A stretch of DNA of 64,000 nucleotides from Lactobacillus sp. ESL0785 (GTDB taxonomy: Bacteria > Bacillota > Bacilli > Lactobacillales > Lactobacillaceae), in the NCBI RefSeq assembly GCF_029395455.1, contig NZ_CP113916.1, forward strand, positions 1,054,001 through 1,118,000. Reading direction: 5' to 3'. The position numbers and the translations under genes were made by a program. Each line of letters opens with the position of its first letter. Within the stretch, counting starts at the first letter, position 1. Below are positions 1-8,925 of the stretch, piece after piece. A model generated the notes under the pieces. That model was not told the origin of the DNA. It saw only the letters and a list, made by a program, of their open reading frames with translations, and searched no databases.

Positions 1-876
1 ATGAATATGCACCTTAACGACCTCATCATCAGAAACCGCCAACAGCGAATCACCAATTTCAGACAGATGTTTTCTAAACTCTTCAAGATTAAATTGCTTT
101 TTGTCAGGAATATCTGCAGTTAGGTCAACCATAATCTCGGTACAATAACCATTTTTAATATCCTGCGTAGATAATTGAGTCTGCACTGATTGGTGGTGCA
201 TGGCATTAATCATCTCGTCCATTTCACCTTTGTCTGGTTGGTAGCGATCAGCAAAGTTCTCACCCAGAATACCCTCCAAAAAGCCTTCATAGATAAAGAG
301 CAACCCTTGACCACCTGAATCGACAACACCAACTTGCTTTAATACCGGCAATAAATCAGGGGTCGTCTTCAGCGATTTTTTGGCTCCTTCGACAATTGCC
401 TTCATGACTTCTTCAACATCATCAGTTTCGTTAGCCTTGTTGGCCCCTTCTTGAGCAGCAACCCGAGCAACTGTCAAAATCGTTCCTTCAACTGGTTTCA
501 TTACGGCCTTATACGCGGTCGCTACCCCATTTGAAAAAGCATTAGCCAATTCTTGTGCATTAAGAGTTTGCATCCCTTGAGTTGCCTTATAAATTCCTCT
601 AAAAAGCTGTGAAGAAATAACACCACTATTACCACGGGCACCCATTAGCATTCCCTTAGCTAGACTTTCAGTCAAATCGCCGACACTAGTACTGGTATTT
701 TCAGCAACTGCTTTAGCACCACTTTCAATAGTCAAATTCATATTAGTACCAGTATCACCATCAGGAACGGGAAAAACATTCAATGAATTAACGAACTCTG
801 CATTGCGTCCCATCCGATGCGTGGCAACTCGGACCATATCTCTAAATTTGTTACTATCTATTTCCTTTAAAACCAA
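1..876 (-). CDS. fakA: Fatty acid kinase catalytic subunit FakA / DAK2-domain protein (3' part outside window)
   Basis: This reads as the N-terminal 292 codons of a YloV/FakA-type protein and continues past the left edge. The DhaL (DAK2) nucleotide-binding signature NVFPVPDGDTGTNM and the following GARGNSGVISSQLFRG motif are clear. In the family, FakA phosphorylates fatty acids presented by a FakB carrier so that they enter phospholipid synthesis. I chose a TTG start at 874-876 because a GGAGG (886-890) lies 9 nt upstream and no ATG fits better; the next ATG is after the KFRD segment. The gene follows the Asp23-like gene by about 21 bp, the usual Firmicute pairing (yloU-yloV in Bacillus). The family call is firm; the exact start is inferred. 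Confidence 0.88.
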   Translation of the reverse strand, partial: MVLKEIDSNKFRDMVRVATHRMGRNAEFVNSLNVFPVPDGDTGTNMNLTIESGAKAVAENTSTSVGDLTESLAKGMLMGARGNSGVISSQLFRGIYKATQGMQTLNAQELANAFSNGVATAYKAVMKPVEGTILTVARVAAQEGANKANETDDVEEVMKAIVEGAKKSLKTTPDLLPVLKQVGVVDSGGQGLLFIYEGFLEGILGENFADRYQPDKGEMDEMINAMHHQSVQTQLSTQDIKNGYCTEIMVDLTADIPDKKQFNLEEFRKHLSEIGDSLLAVSDDEVVKVHIH

Positions 877-897
877 TATTCTAAACCTCCGATTGAG

Positions 898-1260
898 TTA
901 CTCGTCAAGTACCTTAACACTTTGAACGATCACGTTAACAGCTCTTGTATCTATGCCAAGCTGATTTTTTAAACTAAATTTAACGCTATCTTGTACATTA
1001 CGACTAACTTCAGAAATCTTCAAGCCATAGCCGATTATAATATAAACATCAACCGTAATTTCATTATCCTCTGACTTGACGACAACGCCGCGCTTATAAT
1101 TTGCTCGATTAAGAATTCCATCAAAGCCATCACGAATTGCATTTTTAGATGCCATTCCGACAACACCATAATTAGACGTAGCTGCGCTACCAACGACAGT
1201 TGCGATTACTCCGTTTGAAATATCAATCAAACCTTTTTTTGTTTTGATTTTAACAGCCAT
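898..1260 (-). CDS. Asp23/Gls24 family envelope stress response protein (YloU-like)
   Basis: This is a roughly 120-residue protein of the Asp23/Gls24 family. The typical pattern is visible: an N-terminal strand ending in ISNGVIATVVGSAA, a central stretch about the protein's own regulation of function (GYGLKISEV) and the C-terminal VNVIVQSVKVLDE strand. The family is linked to alkaline and cell-wall stress; the biochemical role of this paralogue is unknown. A longer frame opens at 1278, but the ATG at 1258-1260 (MAVKIK) has a GGAGG about 6 nt upstream that overlaps the longer N-terminus, so I used it. It precedes fakA in the same direction and is divergent from rpmB. A second Asp23-family gene lies at 19360-19818. 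Confidence 0.88.
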   Translation of the reverse strand: MAVKIKTKKGLIDISNGVIATVVGSAATSNYGVVGMASKNAIRDGFDGILNRANYKRGVVVKSEDNEITVDVYIIIGYGLKISEVSRNVQDSVKFSLKNQLGIDTRAVNVIVQSVKVLDE

Positions 1261-1352
1261 GTTTATCCTCCGTCTCATTGTTCTTTTAGTATGAATCTAT
1301 TTTATCATAGTAATCCAAGATAAACGTAAAAATCCATTTATAAAAAATACTT

Positions 1353-1382
1353 TTGCAGTTGCATTCCAATTAAAGTTATGCT
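1353..1382 (+). promoter_or_regulatory. Probable sigma-A promoter of rpmB
   Basis: TTGCAG (1353-1358) and TATGCT (1377-1382) are separated by 18 nt and lie about 45 nt upstream of the rpmB start. The spacing is one nucleotide over the optimum, so the assignment is tentative. Confidence 0.45.
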
Positions 1383-1425
1383 ATCTTAAGTAAGTATGAA
1401 AACACAAATAAAGGAGGTTTAGCAA

Positions 1426-1611
1426 ATGGCAAAAGATTATATAACAGGTAAAAAGACCACTTTTGGTAACACACGTTCTCACTCATTGAATTCAGCACGT
1501 CGTGCTTGGAAGCCAAACCTTCAAAAAGTGCGTATCCTTGTTGATGGTAAACCAAAGCGTGTATGGGTTTCTACTAAGACCTTGAAGTCTGGTAAAGTTA
1601 CTCGTGCCTAA
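1426..1611 (+). CDS. rpmB: 50S ribosomal protein L28
   Basis: This 61-residue basic protein has the normal length for bL28. It starts [20 protein letters not shown] and has the conserved [14 protein letters not shown] segment. It is a structural component of the large ribosomal subunit. AAAGGAGG sits 9 nt before the ATG. It is monocistronic: it is divergent from the Asp23/fakA pair and followed directly by a strong terminator. The cysteine-pair zinc motif found in some L28 paralogues is absent, so this is the zinc-independent form. Confidence 0.97.
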   Translation: MAKDYITGKKTTFGNTRSHSLNSARRAWKPNLQKVRILVDGKPKRVWVSTKTLKSGKVTRA

Positions 1612-1617
1612 CATACC

Positions 1618-1652
1618 AAAAAAAGTACTAGATTAATTTCTAGTACTTTTTT
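1618..1652 (+). terminator. Rho-independent terminator of rpmB
   Basis: The arms AAAAGTACTAGA (1621-1632) and TCTAGTACTTTT (1639-1650) form a perfect stem with a 6-nt loop followed by T residues, immediately after the rpmB stop. Confidence 0.9.
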
Positions 1653-1665
1653 ATTGTCTTAAATT

Positions 1666-1705
1666 AAAAACCATTTTCCAGAATTATAACTGGAAAATGG
1701 TTTTT
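1666..1705. terminator. Bidirectional terminator between rpmB and thiN
   Basis: The arms CCATTTTCCAG and CTGGAAAATGG are perfectly complementary and flanked by A and T runs, so the hairpin can stop transcripts in both directions. It lies 6 nt beyond the stop of thiN and so ends the long minus-strand priA-thiN operon. Confidence 0.88.
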
Positions 1706-1710
1706 CTTTT

Positions 1711-2397
1711 TTAAATATTTTGAAAACGATCTAGATCTTTAGCTTGAATTACCGCAACTGTGCCCGCAGTAAATGCTAATTTAAAGAATTTTTCATGCGG
1801 CAAAAATTCATTAGAGCCAAAGGAAACCGGAATCGTATTATTATAATGTGCTAACTTATACTTAGCATGAGTAATACGCAAATTTTTAACAGCAGTTAAT
1901 GTTGCAACACCAAAATAAGTATAATCTTGCTGCTTTTGCACATCATGCTCCCCTGGATTATAAAAATTAATTAAATTCTGCTGGTCAAGGAGCTGCACTC
2001 TTTCTGCATACTGATTAACGGCTGGATTAAGCATCATTAACAGGTTCACCAAAAAATGATCTAATCGACCACCAGTTGCACCCAGTAACAATAACGAATC
2101 TACATGGTAATCATTAAAGGCTGCCCTAATCATCAATTCTGTATCTGTATAGTCTTTTTCTGGTAAGGAATAACGGACATCTGAAACACTAGTGGTAATT
2201 TGCTTTAATTCAGTTGCTTGAAGTGAATCAAAATCCCCAATAGCTAAATCAGGAGTAAAACCCAACTCTTCTAAGAGCAAACTTCCCCGATCAACTCCAA
2301 TTAGTAAATCTCTATTTTTATTTGCCCGTGATAAAATTTGCTTAATCGAACGCGGCCACTCTGCTTCTGGGCCTCCTAATAATGCAATTGCCTTCAT
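1711..2397 (-). CDS. thiN: Thiamine pyrophosphokinase
   Basis: This 228-residue protein is of usual length for TPK, which transfers pyrophosphate from ATP to thiamine to make thiamine diphosphate. It shows the N-terminal catalytic motifs IGVDRGSLLL and DLAIGDFDSL, then YSLPEKDYTDTELM and LLLGATGGRLDHFLVNL, and a C-terminal thiamine-binding beta domain (TVKNLRITH region). The ATG overlaps the stop of rpe by 4 nt, indicating translational coupling. It is the last gene of the rsmB-stp-pknB-rsgA-rpe-thiN run, the arrangement usual in lactobacilli. Confidence 0.95.
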   Translation of the reverse strand: MKAIALLGGPEAEWPRSIKQILSRANKNRDLLIGVDRGSLLLEELGFTPDLAIGDFDSLQATELKQITTSVSDVRYSLPEKDYTDTELMIRAAFNDYHVDSLLLLGATGGRLDHFLVNLLMMLNPAVNQYAERVQLLDQQNLINFYNPGEHDVQKQQDYTYFGVATLTAVKNLRITHAKYKLAHYNNTIPVSFGSNEFLPHEKFFKLAFTAGTVAVIQAKDLDRFQNI

Positions 2398-3044
2398 CGT
2401 AAAATCTCCATTAATTCATCTACCTGACCAGCAATTGCACCACTTTTAAAGATATACGAACCAGCGACAATTACACTGGCACCAGCATCCCGCGCGGTTT
2501 TAGCTGTTACAGCATTAATCCCACCATCAACTTCAATTGGCAGTTGTCCTGCAAGCAATTCATTTGCCTGCTTAACTTTAGAAACGGCAGTTGGTAAAAA
2601 TTTTTGCCCACCGAATCCCGGATAAACTGTCATTAATAATACTTGCTGAATTTTAGCTTTAAACTTAGTTAAGACAGTAACTGGTGTATCTGGACTAAGA
2701 ACTAAGCCAGCCTTAACATGCTGCTCATTAAGATAATCTAGCCACTTGTTAAGCTCTTCTTCAGTCATTGCTTCATAGTGCAGTTCGACTAAGTCCGCAC
2801 CAGCCTTAACAAATGCAGGCACCAATACTTCTGGTTGATTACTCATTAAATGAATTTCGGCCTCAATTTCAGGAAACTGAGCCTTAAAATCACTAACTAA
2901 TTGGGGACCAAATGATAAGTTAGGAACAAAATGTCCATCCATAATATCAATGTGAAAGCGGCGGATACCAGCAGTTACGGCTGCTTGTATGTCACTTTTT
3001 AAGTCCAAATTATTTGCATTCAAAATTGATGGTGCAATTAACAT
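2394..3044 (-). CDS. rpe: Ribulose-phosphate 3-epimerase
   Basis: This 216-residue TIM-barrel enzyme interconverts ribulose 5-phosphate and xylulose 5-phosphate in the pentose phosphate pathway. The motifs APSILNANN (start of strand 1), HIDIMDGHFVPNLSFGP (metal-binding His and Asp), MTVYPGFGGQKF and EVDGGIN, and the phosphate-binding AGSYIF are all present, as in active enzymes. It follows rsgA after 10 bp and overlaps thiN by 4 nt. Confidence 0.97.
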   Translation of the reverse strand: MLIAPSILNANNLDLKSDIQAAVTAGIRRFHIDIMDGHFVPNLSFGPQLVSDFKAQFPEIEAEIHLMSNQPEVLVPAFVKAGADLVELHYEAMTEEELNKWLDYLNEQHVKAGLVLSPDTPVTVLTKFKAKIQQVLLMTVYPGFGGQKFLPTAVSKVKQANELLAGQLPIEVDGGINAVTAKTARDAGASVIVAGSYIFKSGAIAGQVDELMEILR

Positions 3045-3054
3045 TTTTTCTTCC

Positions 3055-3948
3055 TCATTTTAAATATTCGGGTATCCGACCATTAGTAATTTCCGTTCGC
3101 ATTGTCAAATAATCTTCATAACGGCTTGGGCGAATTTTGCCAGAGGCAACTAATTTTTTTATTTCACAGCCGGGTTCTTGCAGATGTTGACAGCCACGAA
3201 ACTTACATTGACTGCTGGCTCTTTTAAACTCAACAAAATAATTACAAAGTTCATTAAGCTTAATCGGCGTAAAATCAATTGCTGAAAAGCCGGGGGTGTC
3301 AGCCAAAAAGCCCTGACCAAGACTAAATAATTGAACAGTTCTAGTAGTATGCTTACCCCGATTTAAACTAGTAGAAATTGCAGCTGTTTCCTGCTGTAAA
3401 TCCTTTTTCAAATGATTAATTAAGGTTGACTTGCCAGCCCCTGACTGCCCAGCTAGTGTCCAAATTTGCCCAGCAGTAATAACTGTTGGTAATTCAGCTG
3501 CTAATTCTGACCAATTATCATAAATAGGGTAACCAATTGCGGCATAATAAGCGAGCTCATGCTTAATTTCTTGGCATTTATTGGCAGTTACCAAATCGCT
3601 CTTGGATAAATAAATGCTAACTGCAACTTGCTGCCACGAAAAGAAAGTTAAATACCGGTCTAACAGCTGCACAGAAAAATCAGGCTGCGCCGCCGAAATA
3701 ACTAATAGCACATGGTTAACATTCGCTAGTGCTGGTCGACCAATCAAGTTAAGCCGTGGCATAATTTCAACCAAGTAATTAGTACCCTGAGCATCAACTT
3801 GAATTTTAACATGGTCACCAACTGTCGGTTTTTGCTTTTTCTTACGAAAAACTCCGCGTGCCCGTGTTCGAACAATTCCACTTGGCGTTTGCACGTCATA
3901 AAATCCGGCAACCAAGCCAACGACGATTCCTTCAACTTGCGCGCTCAT
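3055..3948 (-). CDS. rsgA: Ribosome small subunit-dependent GTPase A
   Basis: RsgA (YloQ) is a circularly permuted GTPase that checks late 30S maturation. The 297-residue protein has an N-terminal OB fold, then G4 (SKSD, residues 115-118), G1/P-loop (GQSGAGKST, about 167-175) and G3 (DTPG, 217-220) in the permuted order. The C-terminal zinc-binding CxxxxCxHxxEPGC region follows (about 250-262). The start codon overlaps the pknB stop by 4 nt. The kinase-phosphatase-rsgA cluster is typical of Firmicutes, where PrkC is reported to phosphorylate this GTPase. Confidence 0.96.
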   Translation of the reverse strand: MSAQVEGIVVGLVAGFYDVQTPSGIVRTRARGVFRKKKQKPTVGDHVKIQVDAQGTNYLVEIMPRLNLIGRPALANVNHVLLVISAAQPDFSVQLLDRYLTFFSWQQVAVSIYLSKSDLVTANKCQEIKHELAYYAAIGYPIYDNWSELAAELPTVITAGQIWTLAGQSGAGKSTLINHLKKDLQQETAAISTSLNRGKHTTRTVQLFSLGQGFLADTPGFSAIDFTPIKLNELCNYFVEFKRASSQCKFRGCQHLQEPGCEIKKLVASGKIRPSRYEDYLTMRTEITNGRIPEYLK

Positions 3949-5906
3949 TTATTCACCTTTTCATTTAAAACTGTCTGACCATCACGAACAACTTTTAATG
4001 CTCCCGAACCATGCTTTAGTGAAAACGGAATCGAAAAGTTCATATCACGCTTGATATAAAGATCACGATAAATATTGCTCAAATTATGACTATCATCAGA
4101 AATATAAATTTGGACATGATTGCCTTCTTTGGCTGAATCTTCACCATTGTTCTTTTCATAATTAACGGTAAAAGTTTTAATTGCTGTAGAATCTTTTTCT
4201 TGATTAGGACCTTCAGACACGCTAACAGTAATCGTACTGCCGCGTTGAACCTCAGTTCCAGCTGCTGGGCTCATTGAAATGATCATTCCCTTTTTAACTT
4301 TGTTTGAATAAGTCGGCGTTACTTGCAGAGTTAAGCCGTATTTATGTGCATATTCTTGAGCAGTTTTCAATGATTCATTTTTAAAATTACTTAATTTAAT
4401 AGTATCACGCTTAGGACCTTCATCATGACCTTTGGACACTACTAATGTAATCGTCGTCTGATCAGGGCGAACTTCAACATCAGCGGCAATACTTTGACTA
4501 ATAACGTGGCCTAGCGGCACACTCGGTGAAAACTGATTTTCACGAATGACTTCAAAGCCCATCTTTTGCAGCTGCTGGACAGCAAAATTATAGTCTTCCC
4601 CAGTCACATCAGGAACGCGCACCATTCCTGTACCTGACGAAATATACAGATTAATCACTCGTCCACGCCGTGTTTGTGTACCAGCAGCTGGCGAAGTTGC
4701 AATCACTCGCCCACGATCAATGCTATCGGACTTTTTATGCTTGATCTGACCAATTTGCAAACCGACATTTTCCAATTGTTTGCGTGCACTTCTTTCCGTT
4801 AAATTGGTAACGTCTGGTATCCGAACATTTGAATGACTATTATTCGACAAGACTAAAAACATTAAGCCGACAACAGCAATTGCCGCAATTGCCACAAACA
4901 GCCACCACCACTTATTTTTACGCAAATTTTGCCAAAAATTACTTGTTGGCTTGGTCAAATCCTGATCTGGTGATTGTTTTTCATCCTGTTTAGTGTGCTG
5001 ACTTGCTTTAAAATTAGGCAGCACAATTGTTTCATCATTGTCTAGACCATGGTATGGTAAAAAAACTGGCTCATTTGCACGACTTGGATCAAGACTAGTA
5101 TCTAAATCTGCTTGCATTTCTTGAGCTGAATTATACCGATCACGTGGGTCCTTAGCCGTGGCTTTTAAAACAACATTTTCTAAAGCCTGTGGAACTTTAG
5201 GATCTTTTTCCTTAATTGATGGAATCGGCTCCTGAGCATGCTTAAGAGCAATTGCCACTGCCGTATCGCCATTAAATGGAACCGAACCAGTAATCAATTC
5301 ATAAAGAATAATTCCTAAAGAATAAATATCAGATTGCTTAGTCACCAAGCCACCACGCGTCTGCTCGGGAGACATATAATGAACTGAGCCAACTGCTGAG
5401 TTAGTTTGTGTAATTGAATTTTGATTCAAAGCAACCGCAATCCCAAAATCAGCAATTTTAATGTTACCGCGTTTATCCATCAAGATATTCTGCGGCTTTA
5501 AATCACGGTGAATTACATTATGTTTATGCGCTAACGCCATTGCACTCAAGATCTGATCCATAATGCGGACAACATCATGTAAATCCAGCGGTGAATTTTG
5601 TCGAATATAATCTTTTAGATCCGGACCCGAAACATATTCCATTACCATGTAAGGCAACCCGTGATCGGTGCCAACATCAAGTACCATCACAATATTAGGA
5701 TGACTTAATTCACTGGTCGCCAAAGCTTCTCGCTGAAATCGAGCTAATGTCTGCGGTTCTCGCTGCAAGTCAAGGCGCAAAATTTTAACCGCGACTTTAC
5801 GCTGCAAGATAATATCTTCAGCCAAATAAACGTTAGCCATGCCGCCTTCGCCTAGAGTATCAATAATGCGATAGCGGTCACCTAGTAAGTAGCCTTTATT
5901 GATCAC
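3945..5906 (-). CDS. pknB: Stk1-family PASTA-domain Ser/Thr protein kinase
   Basis: This is a 653-residue membrane receptor kinase (PrkC/StkP/PknB family). Residues 1-270 form a Hanks-type kinase with the glycine loop [10 protein letters not shown], catalytic Lys41, HRDLKPQN (Asp135) and DFG (153-155). A hydrophobic segment at about 337-358 (after KNKWWW) is the single membrane span. Three extracellular PASTA modules follow (starting [18 protein letters not shown] and DTIKLSNF), then a roughly 80-residue tail. PASTA domains bind muropeptides or lipid II, so the kinase senses cell-wall state. It overlaps stp and rsgA by 4 nt each, which keeps kinase and phosphatase levels coupled. The third PASTA begins with a non-canonical KLSNF in place of the usual PDV. 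Confidence 0.96.
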   Translation of the reverse strand: MINKGYLLGDRYRIIDTLGEGGMANVYLAEDIILQRKVAVKILRLDLQREPQTLARFQREALATSELSHPNIVMVLDVGTDHGLPYMVMEYVSGPDLKDYIRQNSPLDLHDVVRIMDQILSAMALAHKHNVIHRDLKPQNILMDKRGNIKIADFGIAVALNQNSITQTNSAVGSVHYMSPEQTRGGLVTKQSDIYSLGIILYELITGSVPFNGDTAVAIALKHAQEPIPSIKEKDPKVPQALENVVLKATAKDPRDRYNSAQEMQADLDTSLDPSRANEPVFLPYHGLDNDETIVLPNFKASQHTKQDEKQSPDQDLTKPTSNFWQNLRKNKWWWLFVAIAAIAVVGLMFLVLSNNSHSNVRIPDVTNLTERSARKQLENVGLQIGQIKHKKSDSIDRGRVIATSPAAGTQTRRGRVINLYISSGTGMVRVPDVTGEDYNFAVQQLQKMGFEVIRENQFSPSVPLGHVISQSIAADVEVRPDQTTITLVVSKGHDEGPKRDTIKLSNFKNESLKTAQEYAHKYGLTLQVTPTYSNKVKKGMIISMSPAAGTEVQRGSTITVSVSEGPNQEKDSTAIKTFTVNYEKNNGEDSAKEGNHVQIYISDDSHNLSNIYRDLYIKRDMNFSIPFSLKHGSGALKVVRDGQTVLNEKVNK

Positions 5907-6652
5907 TGCGCGCCACCGCCTTCATTAGTTACCAGACAAACAGTAATATTATCACCACCGCCTAAACGATTAGCCTCATTAATTAGCTTATGACAACGAT
6001 CTTTTAGTGATAAATCCTTAGTCGCCAAAATTTGCTGAATCTGTGGATCACTAAGAGAGTTAGTCAAACCATCCGTACATAACAAAATAATATCATTATC
6101 ATGAAGCTCAATTTGGCGAAATTCCGGATCAATTGTACTGGAAACGCCTAAAGCCTGAGTAATAATATTTTTTTGCGGATGATGCTTGGCCTGCTGCTTG
6201 GTAATTTGTCCCATTTTGACAAGTTCGTTAACAAGTGAATGATCCTCTACTAATTGCGTAAATTGACCATTAGTATAACTATATGCTCGGGAATCACCTA
6301 AATGTGCAATCAAAGCAGCATGCTTAAAAGCAATTGCAACAACAATTGTTGTCCCCATCCCATTCAAGTCGGGAAAACGATCTGCCGTTTTAAGAATTGT
6401 TTCGTTTTCAGTATTCAGCTGTACCTCAAGCCACTTATGAGCACTAATACAATCATCAAAGTCAGTCATACTAAAGCTGTGCCCCAAATGGCTAACGGCC
6501 ATTGTCGAGGCAACATCGCCTCCTTGATGACCACCCATACCATCACAGACTACTGCCATAGTAGCAGCACTTTTATTTTTAAAAACCTGTACAAAATCTT
6601 GATTACTTTTTCGTATCCGTCCAATACTTGAAGCATATGCTGTTTTGATCAA
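5903..6652 (-). CDS. stp: Stp1/PrpC-type PP2C Ser/Thr protein phosphatase
   Basis: This 249-residue PPM/PP2C enzyme is the partner phosphatase of the adjacent PASTA kinase. Motifs include SNQDFVQVF-like N-terminal Asp, VCDGMGGHQGGDVAS (metal-binding Asp-Gly-Met-Gly-Gly), HLGDSRAY, LCTDGLTN and GGGDNITVCLV, so all metal-ligand aspartates are present. It overlaps the kinase start by 4 nt and lies 4 nt after rsmB. It is cytoplasmic, with no membrane segment. Confidence 0.96.
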   Translation of the reverse strand: MIKTAYASSIGRIRKSNQDFVQVFKNKSAATMAVVCDGMGGHQGGDVASTMAVSHLGHSFSMTDFDDCISAHKWLEVQLNTENETILKTADRFPDLNGMGTTIVVAIAFKHAALIAHLGDSRAYSYTNGQFTQLVEDHSLVNELVKMGQITKQQAKHHPQKNIITQALGVSSTIDPEFRQIELHDNDIILLCTDGLTNSLSDPQIQQILATKDLSLKDRCHKLINEANRLGGGDNITVCLVTNEGGGAQ

Positions 6653-6656
6653 AACT

Positions 6657-7982
6657 CTAACCTCGCATTACAAACTTAGCAATAAAAAAGCCATCACTAC
6701 CATAACTATCAGGCATAATCTTAAGCATCCCTGTGGGAGCAACCAACTTGCCTGCCTCAAAAGCTTGCAGCTTAAACTCAGGATGCCCTTGCAAAAATGC
6801 TTTAACTACTTCTTCATCCTCTTCAACTGCAATTGTACAAGTTGAATAAACTAATTCACCCTTTACCTTAACAAGTGAACTAAGATGATCAAGTAAATCA
6901 AGCTGAACCCGCTGTAAACTAGTTAAATCAGCTAACTTTTTGGTGTAACGAATTTCAGGTTTACGCCTTAGTAAACCTAAACCTGAACATGGAGCATCTA
7001 CTAAAATCTTACTAAATTGCCCCTTAGCAAAAACTTGATCGGCTTTACGGGCATCCATGGCCTTGGTTTTAACTCGCTTGGCAACATTCATTCTACTAGC
7101 ATTTTGCTTAACTAACCGTAACTTCTTATCGTGAATATCAAGTGCCGTAACATCACCTGTTGTTAACTGCTCAGCTAATTGCACAGTTTTACCGCCGGGA
7201 GCACTACAGGCATCTAAAACTGTCTCATCACCAGTAAAATTAAAAGCGCTTACTGCCAAACTAGCAGCTTCATCTTGAATTGTCAATTGTCCATTTTTAA
7301 ATAAATCAGTTTCACTGACACCACCACGATTAAGCACCAAGCTAGTATTTGATATCGCTGATTCTTCAGGCGCAAAGTCTAAATTCGTCAATGCAGTTAT
7401 TACCTGCTGTTTATCTGCCGAACGTGCTAAGCGTACCACATTTTTAGCCGGTAAATTAATACTAGCAAGAATTTTACTAGCTCTCTCTAGGCCCCAATGG
7501 TCAATCAAATACCGAACTAACCATTCAGGTACGCTCTCTTTAACACTCAAATATTGTACAGCATCTTGCTTACGTGGCAATACTGGACCCCGCCGAATCA
7601 GCGCATGCAAAATGCCGTTAACTATTTTGAAACCCGTTGAATTTCGCTTGCCAAATTGCTTAGCTAATAAGTTAGCTTCATTAACTGTAGCTCGGTTAGG
7701 AATTCGATCTAAAAATAGAATTTGATATGCCGACATCAGTAGCAGAGGCCATAAGTAATCTTCCTTGAGTTTAGTTTTAATTAGACCTTGCAATTGATAT
7801 TCTAAATATATTTTATACTGAATCGTACCATAGACTAACCGCGTACAAAAATTACGATCAGCCACGCTCAAATGAGTATTACGTAAACTGTTGTTCAGAC
7901 TAATGTTCGAATAAGAACCATCGCGCAAAACGCGAAGCAGTGTTTCTAGCGCAACTGCACGCGCACTTTTAGTCAGCGACAA
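6657..7982 (-). CDS. rsmB: 16S rRNA (cytosine(967)-C(5))-methyltransferase RsmB
   Basis: This 441-residue enzyme has the two-part RsmB (Sun) layout: a NusB-like N-terminal RNA-binding domain (residues 1-140) and a C-terminal SAM-dependent m5C methyltransferase. The SAM loop DACSAPGGKT, the DAPCSGLGLLRRKPE motif and VYSTCT with the catalytic cysteine are present. It methylates C967 of 16S rRNA. It overlaps fmt by 14 nt and is followed 4 nt later by stp. The fmt-rsmB-stp-pknB order is conserved in Firmicutes. Confidence 0.95.
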   Translation of the reverse strand: MSLTKSARAVALETLLRVLRDGSYSNISLNNSLRNTHLSVADRNFCTRLVYGTIQYKIYLEYQLQGLIKTKLKEDYLWPLLLMSAYQILFLDRIPNRATVNEANLLAKQFGKRNSTGFKIVNGILHALIRRGPVLPRKQDAVQYLSVKESVPEWLVRYLIDHWGLERASKILASINLPAKNVVRLARSADKQQVITALTNLDFAPEESAISNTSLVLNRGGVSETDLFKNGQLTIQDEAASLAVSAFNFTGDETVLDACSAPGGKTVQLAEQLTTGDVTALDIHDKKLRLVKQNASRMNVAKRVKTKAMDARKADQVFAKGQFSKILVDAPCSGLGLLRRKPEIRYTKKLADLTSLQRVQLDLLDHLSSLVKVKGELVYSTCTIAVEEDEEVVKAFLQGHPEFKLQAFEAGKLVAPTGMLKIMPDSYGSDGFFIAKFVMRG

Positions 7983-8913
7983 TTTTTTCTCCTACTGTGT
8001 ACTTACTACCTTGTCCGTTTAAAAAGCTCTTGACGTCTAATCGCTTTTTTCCAGCCGGTTGCAATTCTAACAATTCTAGAACCGTATGGTTAGCAAAACT
8101 AATAGCAAATCGTCCCTTATTGGCAACTAAACTACCAGCAGGCAAAGTTGTTTGCTCAGAACTAACTTGTGCCCGCCAAACCTTCATTCTTTTACCGTCA
8201 ACCAGTAAATAGGCACCCGGATCAGGATTAAGACCACGAATTAGATTATTAGCAGCAGTGGCTGTCAAATCAAGCTTAATTTGCTCTTGATCCTTGCTAA
8301 TATTTGGTGAGAAGACAACGGCACTAGTATCTTGTGGTGTTTTCTTACTTGGATCAGCAATAATCTGCGGTAAGGTCTTAAGCAGTAAATCCCGCCCAAT
8401 TAAGGATAATTTAGCAAAAACACTGCCTGCCGTATCTTCTGGCTCAATCTTTAATGCTTGTTGTGCATAAATATCACCAGCATCCATCTTTTTAACCATT
8501 TCCATGATCGTAACTCCAGTTTCGGCATCCCCATTAATCAAGGAATACTGAATTGGTGCACCGCCACGGTACTTCGGCAAAAGTGAGCCATGAACATTAA
8601 CCGCCGCAATTTTAACCGAACTGAGAAACTTAGTCGGCAAAAATTGCCCGTAAGCAGCCGTAACAATCAAATCTACATGCAAAGCAATTAATTGATCCAC
8701 TTCTAGCGAACCAGACAGTTTTACTGGCTGCACAACTGGCAAGCCTAATTCTTCTGCTGCTATTTTGACTGGCGTTTTAGTAACTTTTTGCTTCCGTCCC
8801 ACCTTTTTATCAGGCTGAGTAACAACTGCCTTAACCTCATAGTGATCTGCGACTAAAGCCCGCAAAATTGGCACCCCAAAGTCTGGCGTCCCCATAAAAA
8901 TAACTGAAGTCAT
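7969..8913 (-). CDS. fmt: Methionyl-tRNA formyltransferase
   Basis: This 314-residue enzyme formylates initiator Met-tRNA with 10-formyl-tetrahydrofolate. The N-terminal start SVIFMGTPDFGVPIL, the catalytic segment NVHGSLLPKYRGGAPIQ and the KKMDAGDIY aspartate motif are intact. A C-terminal OB-like tRNA-binding domain begins near residue 205. It follows priA by 12 bp. A peptide deformylase gene, which sits between priA and fmt in Bacillus, is absent here. Confidence 0.96.
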   Translation of the reverse strand: MTSVIFMGTPDFGVPILRALVADHYEVKAVVTQPDKKVGRKQKVTKTPVKIAAEELGLPVVQPVKLSGSLEVDQLIALHVDLIVTAAYGQFLPTKFLSSVKIAAVNVHGSLLPKYRGGAPIQYSLINGDAETGVTIMEMVKKMDAGDIYAQQALKIEPEDTAGSVFAKLSLIGRDLLLKTLPQIIADPSKKTPQDTSAVVFSPNISKDQEQIKLDLTATAANNLIRGLNPDPGAYLLVDGKRMKVWRAQVSSEQTTLPAGSLVANKGRFAISFANHTVLELLELQPAGKKRLDVKSFLNGQGSKYTVGEKIVAD

Positions 8914-8925
8914 GAGTATTCTCCT